In this document: positions 24,398-32,909 of the stretch, piece after piece
Position numbering within the stretch: position 1 is the first letter of the stretch
Layout of the letters: each line of letters begins with the position of its first letter
Assembly (NCBI RefSeq): GCF_000834015.1
Contig: NZ_JXQI01000011.1
Span: forward strand, 1-64,000
Length of the DNA: 64,000 nt
From: Prevotella pectinovora
GTDB lineage: Bacteria; Bacteroidota; Bacteroidia; Bacteroidales; Bacteroidaceae
Reading direction: 5' to 3'
Notes under the pieces: generated by a model
Databases searched by the model: none
The model's input: the letters and a program-made list of their open reading frames with translations, nothing else
Told to the model about the DNA's origin: nothing
Made by a program: the position numbers and the translations under genes

Positions 24398-25699
24398 ATG
24401 GAAATATCTGAACTGTACAGAATCTTCGAGCAACACCCCGTGGTGACTACCGACAGCCGCGACTGCCCGAAAGACTCCATCTTCTTCGCGCTCAAAGGAG
24501 CGTCGTTCAACGGAAACGCCTTCGCACAGAAGGCTATTGACGAAGGATGCGCCTTCGCCGTGGTAGACGAAAAGAAATTCGCCAAGGAGGACGACAAGAG
24601 ATTCATACTCGTGGACAACTGTCTGAAGGCATTGCAGCAACTCGCCAACTACCACCGCAGGAAACTCGGAACAAAGATTATCGGCATCACCGGAACCAAC
24701 GGAAAGACAACGACAAAGGAACTCGTGGCGACGGTGTTGCAGAAGAAATACAATGTATTGTATACCCAGGGAAACTTCAACAACGACATCGGTGTGCCGA
24801 AGACGCTGCTGAGACTGAAACCGGAACACGAAATCGCTGTAGTGGAGATGGGAGCGAGTCATCCCGGCGACATAAAGGAGCTGGTGGACATCGTGGAACC
24901 TGACTGCGGAATAATAACCAACGTGGGAAAGGCCCACCTGCAGGGCTTCGGATCGTTTGAGGGTGTGATAAAGACCAAGGGGGAGCTATACGACTTCTTG
25001 AGGGAGCACGGCGGACAGGTGTTCATACACAACGAGAACGAACATCTCAGGGGTATCGCCGACGGACTGCAGCTCGTGAGATATGGCACCACTGCCGACG
25101 CCCCGTCGCTGGCGGTATGCGGAGAGGTGGTGAGCTGTGCACCGCTGCTCAAATTCCGCTGGAAAAAGGCTGACGGAGAGTGGCATGAGGTGCAGACGCA
25201 TCTCATTGGCGCATACAACGTGTTGAACATGCTTGCCGCGGCATGTATAGCTGACTTCTTCGGAGTGGACGAAGAGGATATCAGCACGGCGCTGCGCGAC
25301 TATGTGCCGACGAACAACAGATCGCAGCTGGAAGTGACGGATTCAAACAGACTGATAGTTGACACCTACAATGCCAACCCTACGAGCATGAAGGCGGCAT
25401 TGGAGAATTTCAGACTCATGCAGGTGGACCACAAGATGGCTATCCTCGGCGACATGAGAGAACTGGGAGAGGTGAGCCATGAGGAGCATCAGAAGGTGGT
25501 GGACTTCCTGAAGGAGAACGGCATCGACAACGTATGGCTGGTGGGTGAGGAGTTCGGAAAGACGGACTGCAACTTCCGCAAGTTTCACGATGTGGAGGAG
25601 GTGAAGGCTGAGATTGCCGCCAACAAGCCAGAAGGGTTCTACATCCTCATAAAGGGAAGCAACGGAATAAAACTCTTCCAGCTGCCGGCTCTTCTATAG
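24398..25699 (+). CDS. murF: UDP-N-acetylmuramoyl-tripeptide--D-alanyl-D-alanine ligase
   Basis: 433 residues from MEISELYRIF. It adds the D-Ala-D-Ala made by Ddl to UDP-MurNAc-tripeptide, the last cytoplasmic step before lipid I. Mur ligase landmarks: N-terminal VVTTDSRDCPKDSIFFAL, P-loop TGTNGKTTTK (98-107), central GASHPGDIKELV and NVGKAHLQGFGS, C-terminal DTYNANPTSMKAAL and ILGDMRELG. The upstream in-frame extension of 54 codons is not used because it precedes the promoter. Confidence 0.94.
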   Translation: MEISELYRIFEQHPVVTTDSRDCPKDSIFFALKGASFNGNAFAQKAIDEGCAFAVVDEKKFAKEDDKRFILVDNCLKALQQLANYHRRKLGTKIIGITGTNGKTTTKELVATVLQKKYNVLYTQGNFNNDIGVPKTLLRLKPEHEIAVVEMGASHPGDIKELVDIVEPDCGIITNVGKAHLQGFGSFEGVIKTKGELYDFLREHGGQVFIHNENEHLRGIADGLQLVRYGTTADAPSLAVCGEVVSCAPLLKFRWKKADGEWHEVQTHLIGAYNVLNMLAAACIADFFGVDEEDISTALRDYVPTNNRSQLEVTDSNRLIVDTYNANPTSMKAALENFRLMQVDHKMAILGDMRELGEVSHEEHQKVVDFLKENGIDNVWLVGEEFGKTDCNFRKFHDVEEVKAEIAANKPEGFYILIKGSNGIKLFQLPALL

Positions 25700-25755
25700 A
25701 ATCCCGAGCATTATTGATTCTTCGTTACGTAAAATCCATAATTTCGCAAAGCACT

Positions 25756-26880
25756 ATGTTACAGAACAATCCATTCCTGACAGAAGGCTATTTGTCGCCA
25801 GAATACTTTTGCGACAGAGTAGAAGAAACAGCCCTACTGACACGACATCTTACAAACGGATGCAACGTGGCACTCATCGCTCCACGACGTATGGGAAAGT
25901 CCGGACTAATCTACAACTGCTTCAACGAAGAGGAAATCAGAAACAACTACCATTGTATCTACATAGACATATATGAGACAAAGAACCTGAACGAATTCGT
26001 ATATGTCATGGGCAAAGGTATATTGCGCGAACTGAGGTCACAAGGACGCAAAGTGTGGGAATCATTTCTAAACATAATGCAATCTCTGAAATCAACCATC
26101 ACTTTTGACATCAACGGCAACCCGGAATGGAACGTCGGACTTGGCGACATCGCCAGCCCCGATATAACACTCGACGAGATATTCGAATATCTGAACCATG
26201 CCGACAAGCCATGTATTGTGGCAATCGACGAGTTTCAAACCATTGCGAGCTATCCGGAAAAAACCGTTGAAGCAGCATTGCGCAAACGCATACAGAATTG
26301 CCACAACGCAAAATTCGTATTTTCAGGATCTAAACGACACATGATGGCATTGATGTTCGCATCCGAATCACGACCATTCTACAACAGTTCCAGCATTATG
26401 GGACTGGAACCTATAAATAAAGAAGCGTATTTTGATTTCGCCAACCATCATCTGTCAAAAATCAACAGATCCATATCCCACAAAGCTTTTGAGTGGATTT
26501 ACCAGTCGTTTGATGGAGTAACGTGGTATATACAGTATATTCTGAATATGCTTTACACGCATGCCATATCAGAATCCACCATCACCACAGAGGATGCGAA
26601 AAGCGTTATGACAGCCATCTTGTCACACCATCGGTTCGTGTATGAATCGCTGCTGTTCCAACTTTCGCCTAAGCAGAAGCAGGTCTTGCTTGCCATCGCT
26701 AACGAAAGAAATGCCACCGGAGTCACTTCACAAGCTTTCCTACAGAAATACAAGCTTGGATCAAGCACGGTACAGGGAGCCATAAAAGTTCTGACAGAAC
26801 GCGATTTCATCTCATACGACAATGATTCGTATCAAGTGAGCGACAGATTTTTCAGAGAGTGGATAATAAAACGGTTCTGA
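25756..26880 (+). CDS. AAA-type ATP-binding protein (ATPase_2-like)
   Basis: 374 residues from MLQNNPFLTEGYLSPEYFCD. Walker A APRRMGKSG (42-50), Walker B CIVAIDEFQ (about 153-161), sensor-like FVFSGSKRHMM, and a C-terminal winged-helix-like segment (SSTVQGAIKVLTERDFI). It resembles the ATPase_2 family of orphan P-loop proteins abundant in Prevotella; function unknown. Its N-terminal frame is open 14 codons further upstream. It follows murF by 56 bp, is visibly AT-richer than murF and uses different codons, so recent acquisition is possible. Confidence 0.78.
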   Translation: MLQNNPFLTEGYLSPEYFCDRVEETALLTRHLTNGCNVALIAPRRMGKSGLIYNCFNEEEIRNNYHCIYIDIYETKNLNEFVYVMGKGILRELRSQGRKVWESFLNIMQSLKSTITFDINGNPEWNVGLGDIASPDITLDEIFEYLNHADKPCIVAIDEFQTIASYPEKTVEAALRKRIQNCHNAKFVFSGSKRHMMALMFASESRPFYNSSSIMGLEPINKEAYFDFANHHLSKINRSISHKAFEWIYQSFDGVTWYIQYILNMLYTHAISESTITTEDAKSVMTAILSHHRFVYESLLFQLSPKQKQVLLAIANERNATGVTSQAFLQKYKLGSSTVQGAIKVLTERDFISYDNDSYQVSDRFFREWIIKRF

Positions 26881-26884
26881 TTAT

Positions 26885-27015
26885 CCCCAAACAGTCATCA
26901 GGCAACAAGGTGCTGGTTTTCATAACTATTCCAAAATCAGAGCTCGCCCTAATGACCAGTTGAGGGTTAAGGTCTATGCCAAAAGCCAAGCTTGCCCTAA
27001 TGACCAGTTGAGGGA
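26885..27015. repeat. short relatives of the MITE-like terminal repeat
   Basis: CCCCAAACAGTCATCAGGC (26884-26902) faces GCCCTAATGACCAGTTGAGG (26947-26966), which is repeated 48 bp later (ends 27013). The ends follow the CCCnnA..GGTCATYAGGGC pattern of the 184-bp elements but the interiors are short and different. Confidence 0.5.
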
Positions 27016-27064
27016 GAGGGGCTTAATACTGGACTTATCCGGCAAATGAAGATAAACAAAAAAC

Positions 27065-27105
27065 AGAGGATATGCCTCAGACTTTAAGTCTTCGGCATAT
27101 CCTCT
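27065..27105. terminator. terminator of fba, probably bidirectional
   Basis: 12-bp stem (27065-27076 with 27094-27105) continued inside by AGACTT/AAGTCT. The minus-strand side runs into TGTTTTTTG, so it mainly ends fba; the rightward side is also T-rich. Confidence 0.8.
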
Positions 27106-27170
27106 TATTCTTTCAATCCCTTCCGCTGCAATCTCCGTTGTCAGCAGGAGAGAGATGAGTCGTGCTATGA

Positions 27171-28181
27171 TTAGTCGAGCTGAGCGAGCTTGTTGTCGCT
27201 GCCGAGCACGTCAATAATCTTGTGCTTGTACATAACCTCCATCAAGTCGCGAGCAGGACCGCAGTACTTACGTGGGTCGAACTCAGCTGGCTTTTCAGCC
27301 AATGTCTTGCGCACAGCAGCTGTGAATGCGAGACGAGAGTCTGAGTCGATGTTGATCTTGCAGACAGCGCTCTTTGAAGCCTTGCGGAGCTGCTCCTCTG
27401 GAATACCTACTGCATCTGGCAACTTGCCGCCGTTGGCGTTGATGATGTCAACATACTCCTGTGGAACTGAAGAAGAACCGTGGAGAACGATTGGGAAACC
27501 AGGAAGTTTCTTCATAATCTCGTCGAGCACGTCGAATGCCAATGGAGGAGGAACGAGACGGCCTGTCTTCGGGTCGCGTGTGCACTGCTCTGGCTTGAAC
27601 TTGTAAGCTCCGTGGCTTGTACCGATAGAGATGGCAAGTGAGTCAACGCCAGTCTTTGTAGTGAAGTCGATAACCTCCTCAGGCTTTGTGTAGTGAGATA
27701 CCTCAGAAGCTACCTCATCCTCAACACCTGCCAATACACCGAGCTCACCCTCTACAGTTACGTCGAACTGATGAGCATACTCTACAACCTTCTTTGTCAG
27801 AGCCACGTTCTCGTCGTATGGAAGAGAAGAACCGTCGATCATCACTGAAGAGAAACCGAGGTCTACGCAGTTCTTGCAAAGCTCGAAGCTGTCACCGTGG
27901 TCAAGGTGCAATACGATTTCAGGATGCTTGCAGCCCAATTCCTTGGCGTATGCAACAGCACCCTGTGCCATATAGCGCAACAGCGTTGGGTTAGCGTAGT
28001 TGCGGGCACCTTTAGAAACCTGCAGGATAACTGGAGACTTCAGATCTGAAGAAGCCTTGATGATTGCCTGCAACTGCTCCATGTTGTTGAAGTTGAATGC
28101 TGGAATGGCATATCCGCCATTAATAGCTCTGCTAAACATGTCTCTGGTGTTTACCAGGCCTAATTCTTTGTAACTTACCAT
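27171..28181 (-). CDS. fba: class II fructose-1,6-bisphosphate aldolase
   Basis: 336 residues. Zinc-dependent cleavage of fructose-1,6-bisphosphate to dihydroxyacetone phosphate and glyceraldehyde-3-phosphate. Zinc-ligand region LHLDHGDSFE (His92, His95), second motif VEGELGVLAGVEDE, and phosphate loop LHGSSSVPQE. The QEYVDIINANGG segment and 336-residue length fit the Bacteroidales/class IIB type. Monocistronic with a leader of about 78 nt. Confidence 0.94.
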   Translation of the reverse strand: MVSYKELGLVNTRDMFSRAINGGYAIPAFNFNNMEQLQAIIKASSDLKSPVILQVSKGARNYANPTLLRYMAQGAVAYAKELGCKHPEIVLHLDHGDSFELCKNCVDLGFSSVMIDGSSLPYDENVALTKKVVEYAHQFDVTVEGELGVLAGVEDEVASEVSHYTKPEEVIDFTTKTGVDSLAISIGTSHGAYKFKPEQCTRDPKTGRLVPPPLAFDVLDEIMKKLPGFPIVLHGSSSVPQEYVDIINANGGKLPDAVGIPEEQLRKASKSAVCKINIDSDSRLAFTAAVRKTLAEKPAEFDPRKYCGPARDLMEVMYKHKIIDVLGSDNKLAQLD

Positions 28182-28265
28182 AGTATAATACGTTAATTAT
28201 AAATTAGTTATTGTCTTAAGTTTTTGGATATGGGGCTGTTATCCTCATAAAATCTGTTACATCGG

Positions 28266-28273
28266 CAAAGTTA
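28266..28273 (-). promoter_or_regulatory. fba -7 promoter element
   Basis: Minus strand TAACTTTG, about 85 bp upstream of the start codon. Confidence 0.65.
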
Positions 28274-28420
28274 GCACTTTATTTTGGGTAAACAAAGCGA
28301 AGTAGTGCTTTTTAATGTTCCTTTTTTATGAATTTGATATAAATTAAATCCTCGGAGCACTAAAATGGCATTTTTCAAGACGGAGATTGCAGAATGCGTG
28401 TCATATTGGCAATAATGCTA

Positions 28421-29248
28421 TCAGATGGTGCTGAAGCGCTTGATGAGTTTGCGTCGGTACATCCTACCTATCTTTATATATTGTATGCCGTCGAATGGCG
28501 GGAAGAAATAACACTGGTTGTCTCTCACCTCCATCAGATATTTTATGTTGATTATGTATTTCTGGTTCACCTGCACGAAATTCTCGTCGAGCGCCATCAG
28601 TATGTCTTTGTTGGCACATCTCTTGAGGCGTATCGGTGTATCGCATCGCGTTGCCACCACTTCCCATACTCTCAGGTCGTGGTTGTATTGGAACACACAG
28701 ATATCCTGTATCTCGACGAGTCTGAAGTCCACGGCGTTGGTATATAGCAGCAATTTGTTGTCTTTCTTCTTCAGCGCACTGGTGACCGCCCTCTCCCTGC
28801 AGCAGTCGTCGTCAGTTTCCTCATCGTCGATGTCGATGTTTTTGTCGTCCTTTCCTTTCAGCTGCTCACGCTCCACTCTGATGTCTTCAAGTTCTTCTTC
28901 CAAGCGTGCCATCACGGTCTCCAGTTCGTTACCGTCTATTGGTTTCATGAGGAAATCGAAAGCCTTGTTTCTCAGAGCCGGCAGCGTGTAGGTGCCATAA
29001 GCGGTGTATACCACGGCGAGCGTGTCTTTGCATCCCTCGTCTTTCATCCTGCCGAGGAAGTCGATGCCTGTCATGTCGGGCATCTCCACATCCAGGAATA
29101 CCACCTCGGCGTGTGTCGTCTTGAGCAGTTCCAGCCCGTCCTTTCCGTTGTTGGCAAATCCTGCCACGGTGACGTTGGGATAGTTTTTAAGTTTCTTTGC
29201 CAATGCGTCGATTGCCGTCTGTGTGTCGTCTACTATTATTATATCCAT
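28421..29248 (-). CDS. LytTR-family response regulator
   Basis: 275 residues. Receiver domain 1-125 with acidic pocket DD (7-8), phosphoacceptor Asp53 in FLDVEMP and Lys in LMKPIDG. An acidic, low-complexity linker (about 133-150, DDKNIDIDDEETDDDCC) precedes a C-terminal LytTR DNA-binding domain (about 165-272, FVQVNQKYIINIKYL, MYRRKLIKRF). Cognate of the histidine kinase 25 bp upstream. Target genes unknown; LytTR regulators usually bind direct repeats near promoters. Confidence 0.9.
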   Translation of the reverse strand: MDIIIVDDTQTAIDALAKKLKNYPNVTVAGFANNGKDGLELLKTTHAEVVFLDVEMPDMTGIDFLGRMKDEGCKDTLAVVYTAYGTYTLPALRNKAFDFLMKPIDGNELETVMARLEEELEDIRVEREQLKGKDDKNIDIDDEETDDDCCRERAVTSALKKKDNKLLLYTNAVDFRLVEIQDICVFQYNHDLRVWEVVATRCDTPIRLKRCANKDILMALDENFVQVNQKYIINIKYLMEVRDNQCYFFPPFDGIQYIKIGRMYRRKLIKRFSTI

Positions 29249-29273
29249 AAGTGTTCGTCTTTCTATCTGTTCG

Positions 29274-31319
29274 TTATATTTCTCTCAGTCCCTGCGGAAA
29301 GCTTATGCTTGCCTCGCATCCACATGTGTTTCCGTTTGTGTCATGTACGTTCCTTACCGTAAGGCTGGTCTTTCTCTTGTTTCTCTGGTTCAGCACGCTT
29401 ATCGTGGTGCGCAGGATGTCGAGTCCCTGTCCTGTAGAGGCGGTGCGACGGATATCGAATCCGTTGCCATTGTCGCCCACCGTCACCGTCATTCCTCCGC
29501 GCCCGTCTCTCCTGACGGTGATATGCAGCAGCTTCTTGCCTGCCTTGCCTCTGAGGGCATGCTTGATGGAGTTCTCCACGAGTATCTGCACCGTCATCGA
29601 CGGTATCATGAACTCTCCCAGCACCTTCCTGTCTATTCCGTCGCCCAGCGTGAGTGAATATTCAAAGTCGTCGCCGATGGTCTTGCGCTCCACGTTCACG
29701 TAGTTCTCCACGAAGTCCAGTTCCTCTTCGAGTGTAGCCATCTGCTTTCCCGTCAGGTCGAGGTTCTGCCGTATCAGTTTCGAGAGCAGCAGCAGTTCGT
29801 CCGCCTCCTTCGTTCCGTCGGCGGTGGTTATCCTGTTGTTCAGCACGTTGAACACAAAATGCGGCGATATCCTGTTTCTGGCGTTCTGCAGTCTTAGCGT
29901 GAACACCTTCATCTGTTCTGAAAGTCTTTTCTTGCGGATATATGTGATGCCGTAGGCTATTACGAGCATAAGCACAGCGACGGATCCTATGGCACCGGCT
30001 ATCACGTAATGCGCCTCCCTCACGTCGTTCTCCTTGCTTTGCATCTGTATCTGGTGGTGCAGCTGCAGCGTGTCTTGCGTGAATCTGTTCATCAGTTCCG
30101 CCGCTATCATGTGCTGTCTGTTGTTCACAAGCGAATCTGTTTCATGCATCTCTCTTGAGAGGTTCTTGAAAGCCATACGGTAGTTTCCCGTCGCTTCATA
30201 GTATTCACGCTTGTATTTGTTGCGTATCGCCTTCAGTCCCGGCTCCACGCTCTCCGGCGTATCATCGAGCGAGGCGAGGCGGTGTGCCTCTGCCATATTA
30301 CCCCGTTTCATGGCGAGTCCCAGTTCCACGGAGTGTGTATAGTACAGTGCCACGGCATCGTCGCATGCTGTGAAGAAGGTGTCTGCCTCTGTAACATACT
30401 TCTCAGCCTCATCCAGTCTGTTGAGATTGAGCAATACGTCCGCCATGTTCACCTTGCAGATGAACATCGAGTAAGATTTTCCCATATCGAGCCGTTCGTG
30501 CAGTTTCTCCAGTCTCACAAACTGCTTCAGCGCTTCTTTGTATTCCTTTTTATAATAATGGTAGTTTCCTATGCTGGTTATGAGATATATCTGCATGTCG
30601 GGGCTCATGAGATTATACATCTTCTCTGTGGCATCCAGATATTTCTTTGCCGACTTATAGTCTTCGAGCATCATGTATACTCTGCCCAATCCCATATACA
30701 GAGTTATGTTTCTTGTGGGTTCCAGCTGGAGGGAGTCAACGAGGAAAAGCGCCCTTCTATACCACACCGCCGCATTCGGCAGGTCGGAATCGAAGGAATA
30801 GGCATCGGCGAGATTGGCACACACGTCGGGTGCGGTCTCCATCCTGTCGCTCCTCATCAGAGCCTCGTATGAGAGCCGGTACTGGCGTATAGCCTCCTTG
30901 GGCTGGCGTCTGAAACTATGCAGTGCCACACCTTTGCAGTTTCTGGCAAATCCTATTATTCCTTCGGTATGGGCATCTTTCTCCTGTTTTTCGAGAAAGT
31001 GCAGAGTCCTGTCGGTCACGGCAGTGGCGGAATCCGGTTCCGATTCCGTAAGGTATATCTTTCCCATACGGATGTAGTATTCATAGTATTCGGCACTGTC
31101 TTTCGCCTCTTTCATCCCCTGCTCCGCCATCGTCCTTGCCATCGGCGAACGGAAGGAAACGGAGTCGTCAAGTGCCCGCAGACGCTTCAGCGACAATGTG
31201 TCGGCTGTCTGCCTGTCTTTTCTCCCTTGTGAGCATGAGGTAGTGATTGCCGCCACTACTGTAAACATCAGTAGCAGCGCCATAAACAATGCGGTGTAGG
31301 TTTTTCTGTGATTCGTCAT
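29274..31319 (-). CDS. TPR-containing LytS/YehU-type sensor histidine kinase
   Basis: 681 residues. N-terminal signal with lipobox-like TTSC (Cys29), a periplasmic TPR solenoid from about 40 to 400, one membrane helix at about 438-461, then a HisKA_7TM-independent His_kinase domain: phosphoacceptor His487 in ISPHFVFNVLN, HATPase blocks VQILVENSIKHAL and VGDNGNGFD. The combination of a lipobox-type signal with a later transmembrane helix is odd; it may simply be a cleavable signal. Pairs with the adjacent LytTR regulator; the TPR region likely senses an envelope peptide or protein. Confidence 0.88.
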   Translation of the reverse strand: MTNHRKTYTALFMALLLMFTVVAAITTSCSQGRKDRQTADTLSLKRLRALDDSVSFRSPMARTMAEQGMKEAKDSAEYYEYYIRMGKIYLTESEPDSATAVTDRTLHFLEKQEKDAHTEGIIGFARNCKGVALHSFRRQPKEAIRQYRLSYEALMRSDRMETAPDVCANLADAYSFDSDLPNAAVWYRRALFLVDSLQLEPTRNITLYMGLGRVYMMLEDYKSAKKYLDATEKMYNLMSPDMQIYLITSIGNYHYYKKEYKEALKQFVRLEKLHERLDMGKSYSMFICKVNMADVLLNLNRLDEAEKYVTEADTFFTACDDAVALYYTHSVELGLAMKRGNMAEAHRLASLDDTPESVEPGLKAIRNKYKREYYEATGNYRMAFKNLSREMHETDSLVNNRQHMIAAELMNRFTQDTLQLHHQIQMQSKENDVREAHYVIAGAIGSVAVLMLVIAYGITYIRKKRLSEQMKVFTLRLQNARNRISPHFVFNVLNNRITTADGTKEADELLLLSKLIRQNLDLTGKQMATLEEELDFVENYVNVERKTIGDDFEYSLTLGDGIDRKVLGEFMIPSMTVQILVENSIKHALRGKAGKKLLHITVRRDGRGGMTVTVGDNGNGFDIRRTASTGQGLDILRTTISVLNQRNKRKTSLTVRNVHDTNGNTCGCEASISFPQGLREI

Positions 31320-31377
31320 GGCGAGTCGGTGTGATGGGGATATTGACTTGTAGTATGGTTCCTACTTTTCCATTGTG

Positions 31378-31385
31378 CAAATATA
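31378..31385 (-). promoter_or_regulatory. -7 element of the histidine kinase-LytTR pair
   Basis: Minus strand TATATTTG about 59 bp upstream of the kinase start codon. Confidence 0.55.
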
Positions 31386-31577
31386 ACAAATTAATTTTAC
31401 AATCTTTAAGGATTTGCCGGAAAAAAGTATTACCAATATCGGCCATCCAACCTGCCGTCAACACAATATTCCACAATAACGACCGCTTAATCACACCCAG
31501 ACTCCATTTAATCCAAAAATAGCTACATTTGTGTTTATGTTTGCCATGACATCAATATAAGCGGATTGGATGCCCTT

Positions 31578-32909
31578 CTATTGCTTTCCGGGCAATATCG
31601 GACCGTTTCCTTTGCCTATTCCGGCATCCTTGCCTCGCATGATGGCGTGGGCAAGAAGAGCCTTCGCCTGAGGGATTGCCGACGGGATGTCGAGTCCTTT
31701 CAGCAGGAATGCCGCTATTGCCGACGACAGGGTGCATCCCGTGCCGTGCAGATTGCGTGTGTCAATCCTTTCCGACTTGAAGCTCTGGCTGCTGCCGTCG
31801 GGATTGAACAGGCTGTCGGCGAGCACCTCTCCGTCGGAGTGTCCGCCTTTTATCAATATCGAGGCATGCAGGGCGTCAGCCAGAGCGCCGCCCTCACAGA
31901 CTATGCCTGTCTTTGCTGCCAGGAACTCCGCTTCGGGGATATTCGGGGTGACGAGCGTACAGAGCGGCATCAGCTCCTCCACCACCACATCGAGACAGTC
32001 GGCAGCCATCAGTCTCCTGCCGCTGGTTGATATCATCACGGGGTCGTAAACGACGTGGCAGTCGTGAGAAGCCTTATATTCCCGCAACGCCGCGGCTATG
32101 ACATGCGCCACCCCGGCATCGGGCACCATGCCTATCTTCACCGCCTTAACGTTCAGATCCGAGAGCACCGCCTTCAACTGGCTCTCCACCACGCTGCCGC
32201 CGACCGGCATCACACCAGTGATGCCCATCGTGTTCTGGCTCGTTATCGCCGTTATCACCGTGGCGCAGTAAACCCCTACCGATTCCATCGTCTTCAGGTC
32301 CTGCTGTATGCCGGCTCCTGCCGACGAGTCGGATCCGGCTATCGTCAGTGCTACGGGAGTCAGCTCCGCAGACACGCCTTTCCAGGCATCGCCCAATATC
32401 ATGGCGCCGCCGAATCCCATCCTCAACACATCGTCGAGCTTCCCGAAGGTAACGCCGCCCAGCGCCATCACCTTGTCGTCGATGATGCCCCGGTCACGGG
32501 CTTCTCTGATTTCCTCTGCCGTGAATGCTGAATGATAGCCTCGCTTGGAAATGGAATCGAAGATTGGCGAGAGCGACACGTAGTCGCACCGCTTCTTCCA
32601 TTCCGCCACTTCTTCCAGCGAATGACAGCTGCGGCTCACGCTCCCCGTCCATCCTTCAGGAGGCAGCGGGTTGCGGCTGTTCAGATGCACGCCGTGGAGG
32701 GAATACCGCAGGGCAAGTTCATGGTGGTCGTGAAGCACGAGGTTGCCGTGCCATCCGGCAGGAATCTCCCTTATCAGCTTCTCCACTTCTGCTGCCGTGG
32801 CTTCGGGCTTGCGTATATGCACGAGGTCCACCTGTCCCTGGAGGAGCTGCACTATCTGCGCAGCCTCTCCAGAGAAGAAGTGTGGTAGAGTTATTACTAT
32901 TGTCTTCAT
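31578..32909 (-). CDS. fused ThiE/TenI-like and hydroxymethylpyrimidine kinase (ThiD) protein
   Basis: 443 residues from the ATG at 32909, which overlaps the thiH stop as TAATG. Residues 1-185 are a ThiE/TenI-like barrel (VHIRKPEATAAEVEKL; SLSPIFDSISKRGY; VMALGGV); residues 187-443 are ThiD (ALTIAGSDSSAGAGIQQD, GTGCTLSSAIAAFL). ThiD phosphorylates HMP and HMP-phosphate. In the ThiE-like part the pyrophosphate-site segment reads GVHLNSRN instead of GVHLGxxD as in the separate ThiE at 37353-38018, so thiamin phosphate synthase activity of this domain is doubtful and a TenI-like role is plausible. Last gene of the thi operon. Confidence 0.87.
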   Translation of the reverse strand: MKTIVITLPHFFSGEAAQIVQLLQGQVDLVHIRKPEATAAEVEKLIREIPAGWHGNLVLHDHHELALRYSLHGVHLNSRNPLPPEGWTGSVSRSCHSLEEVAEWKKRCDYVSLSPIFDSISKRGYHSAFTAEEIREARDRGIIDDKVMALGGVTFGKLDDVLRMGFGGAMILGDAWKGVSAELTPVALTIAGSDSSAGAGIQQDLKTMESVGVYCATVITAITSQNTMGITGVMPVGGSVVESQLKAVLSDLNVKAVKIGMVPDAGVAHVIAAALREYKASHDCHVVYDPVMISTSGRRLMAADCLDVVVEELMPLCTLVTPNIPEAEFLAAKTGIVCEGGALADALHASILIKGGHSDGEVLADSLFNPDGSSQSFKSERIDTRNLHGTGCTLSSAIAAFLLKGLDIPSAIPQAKALLAHAIMRGKDAGIGKGNGPILPGKQ

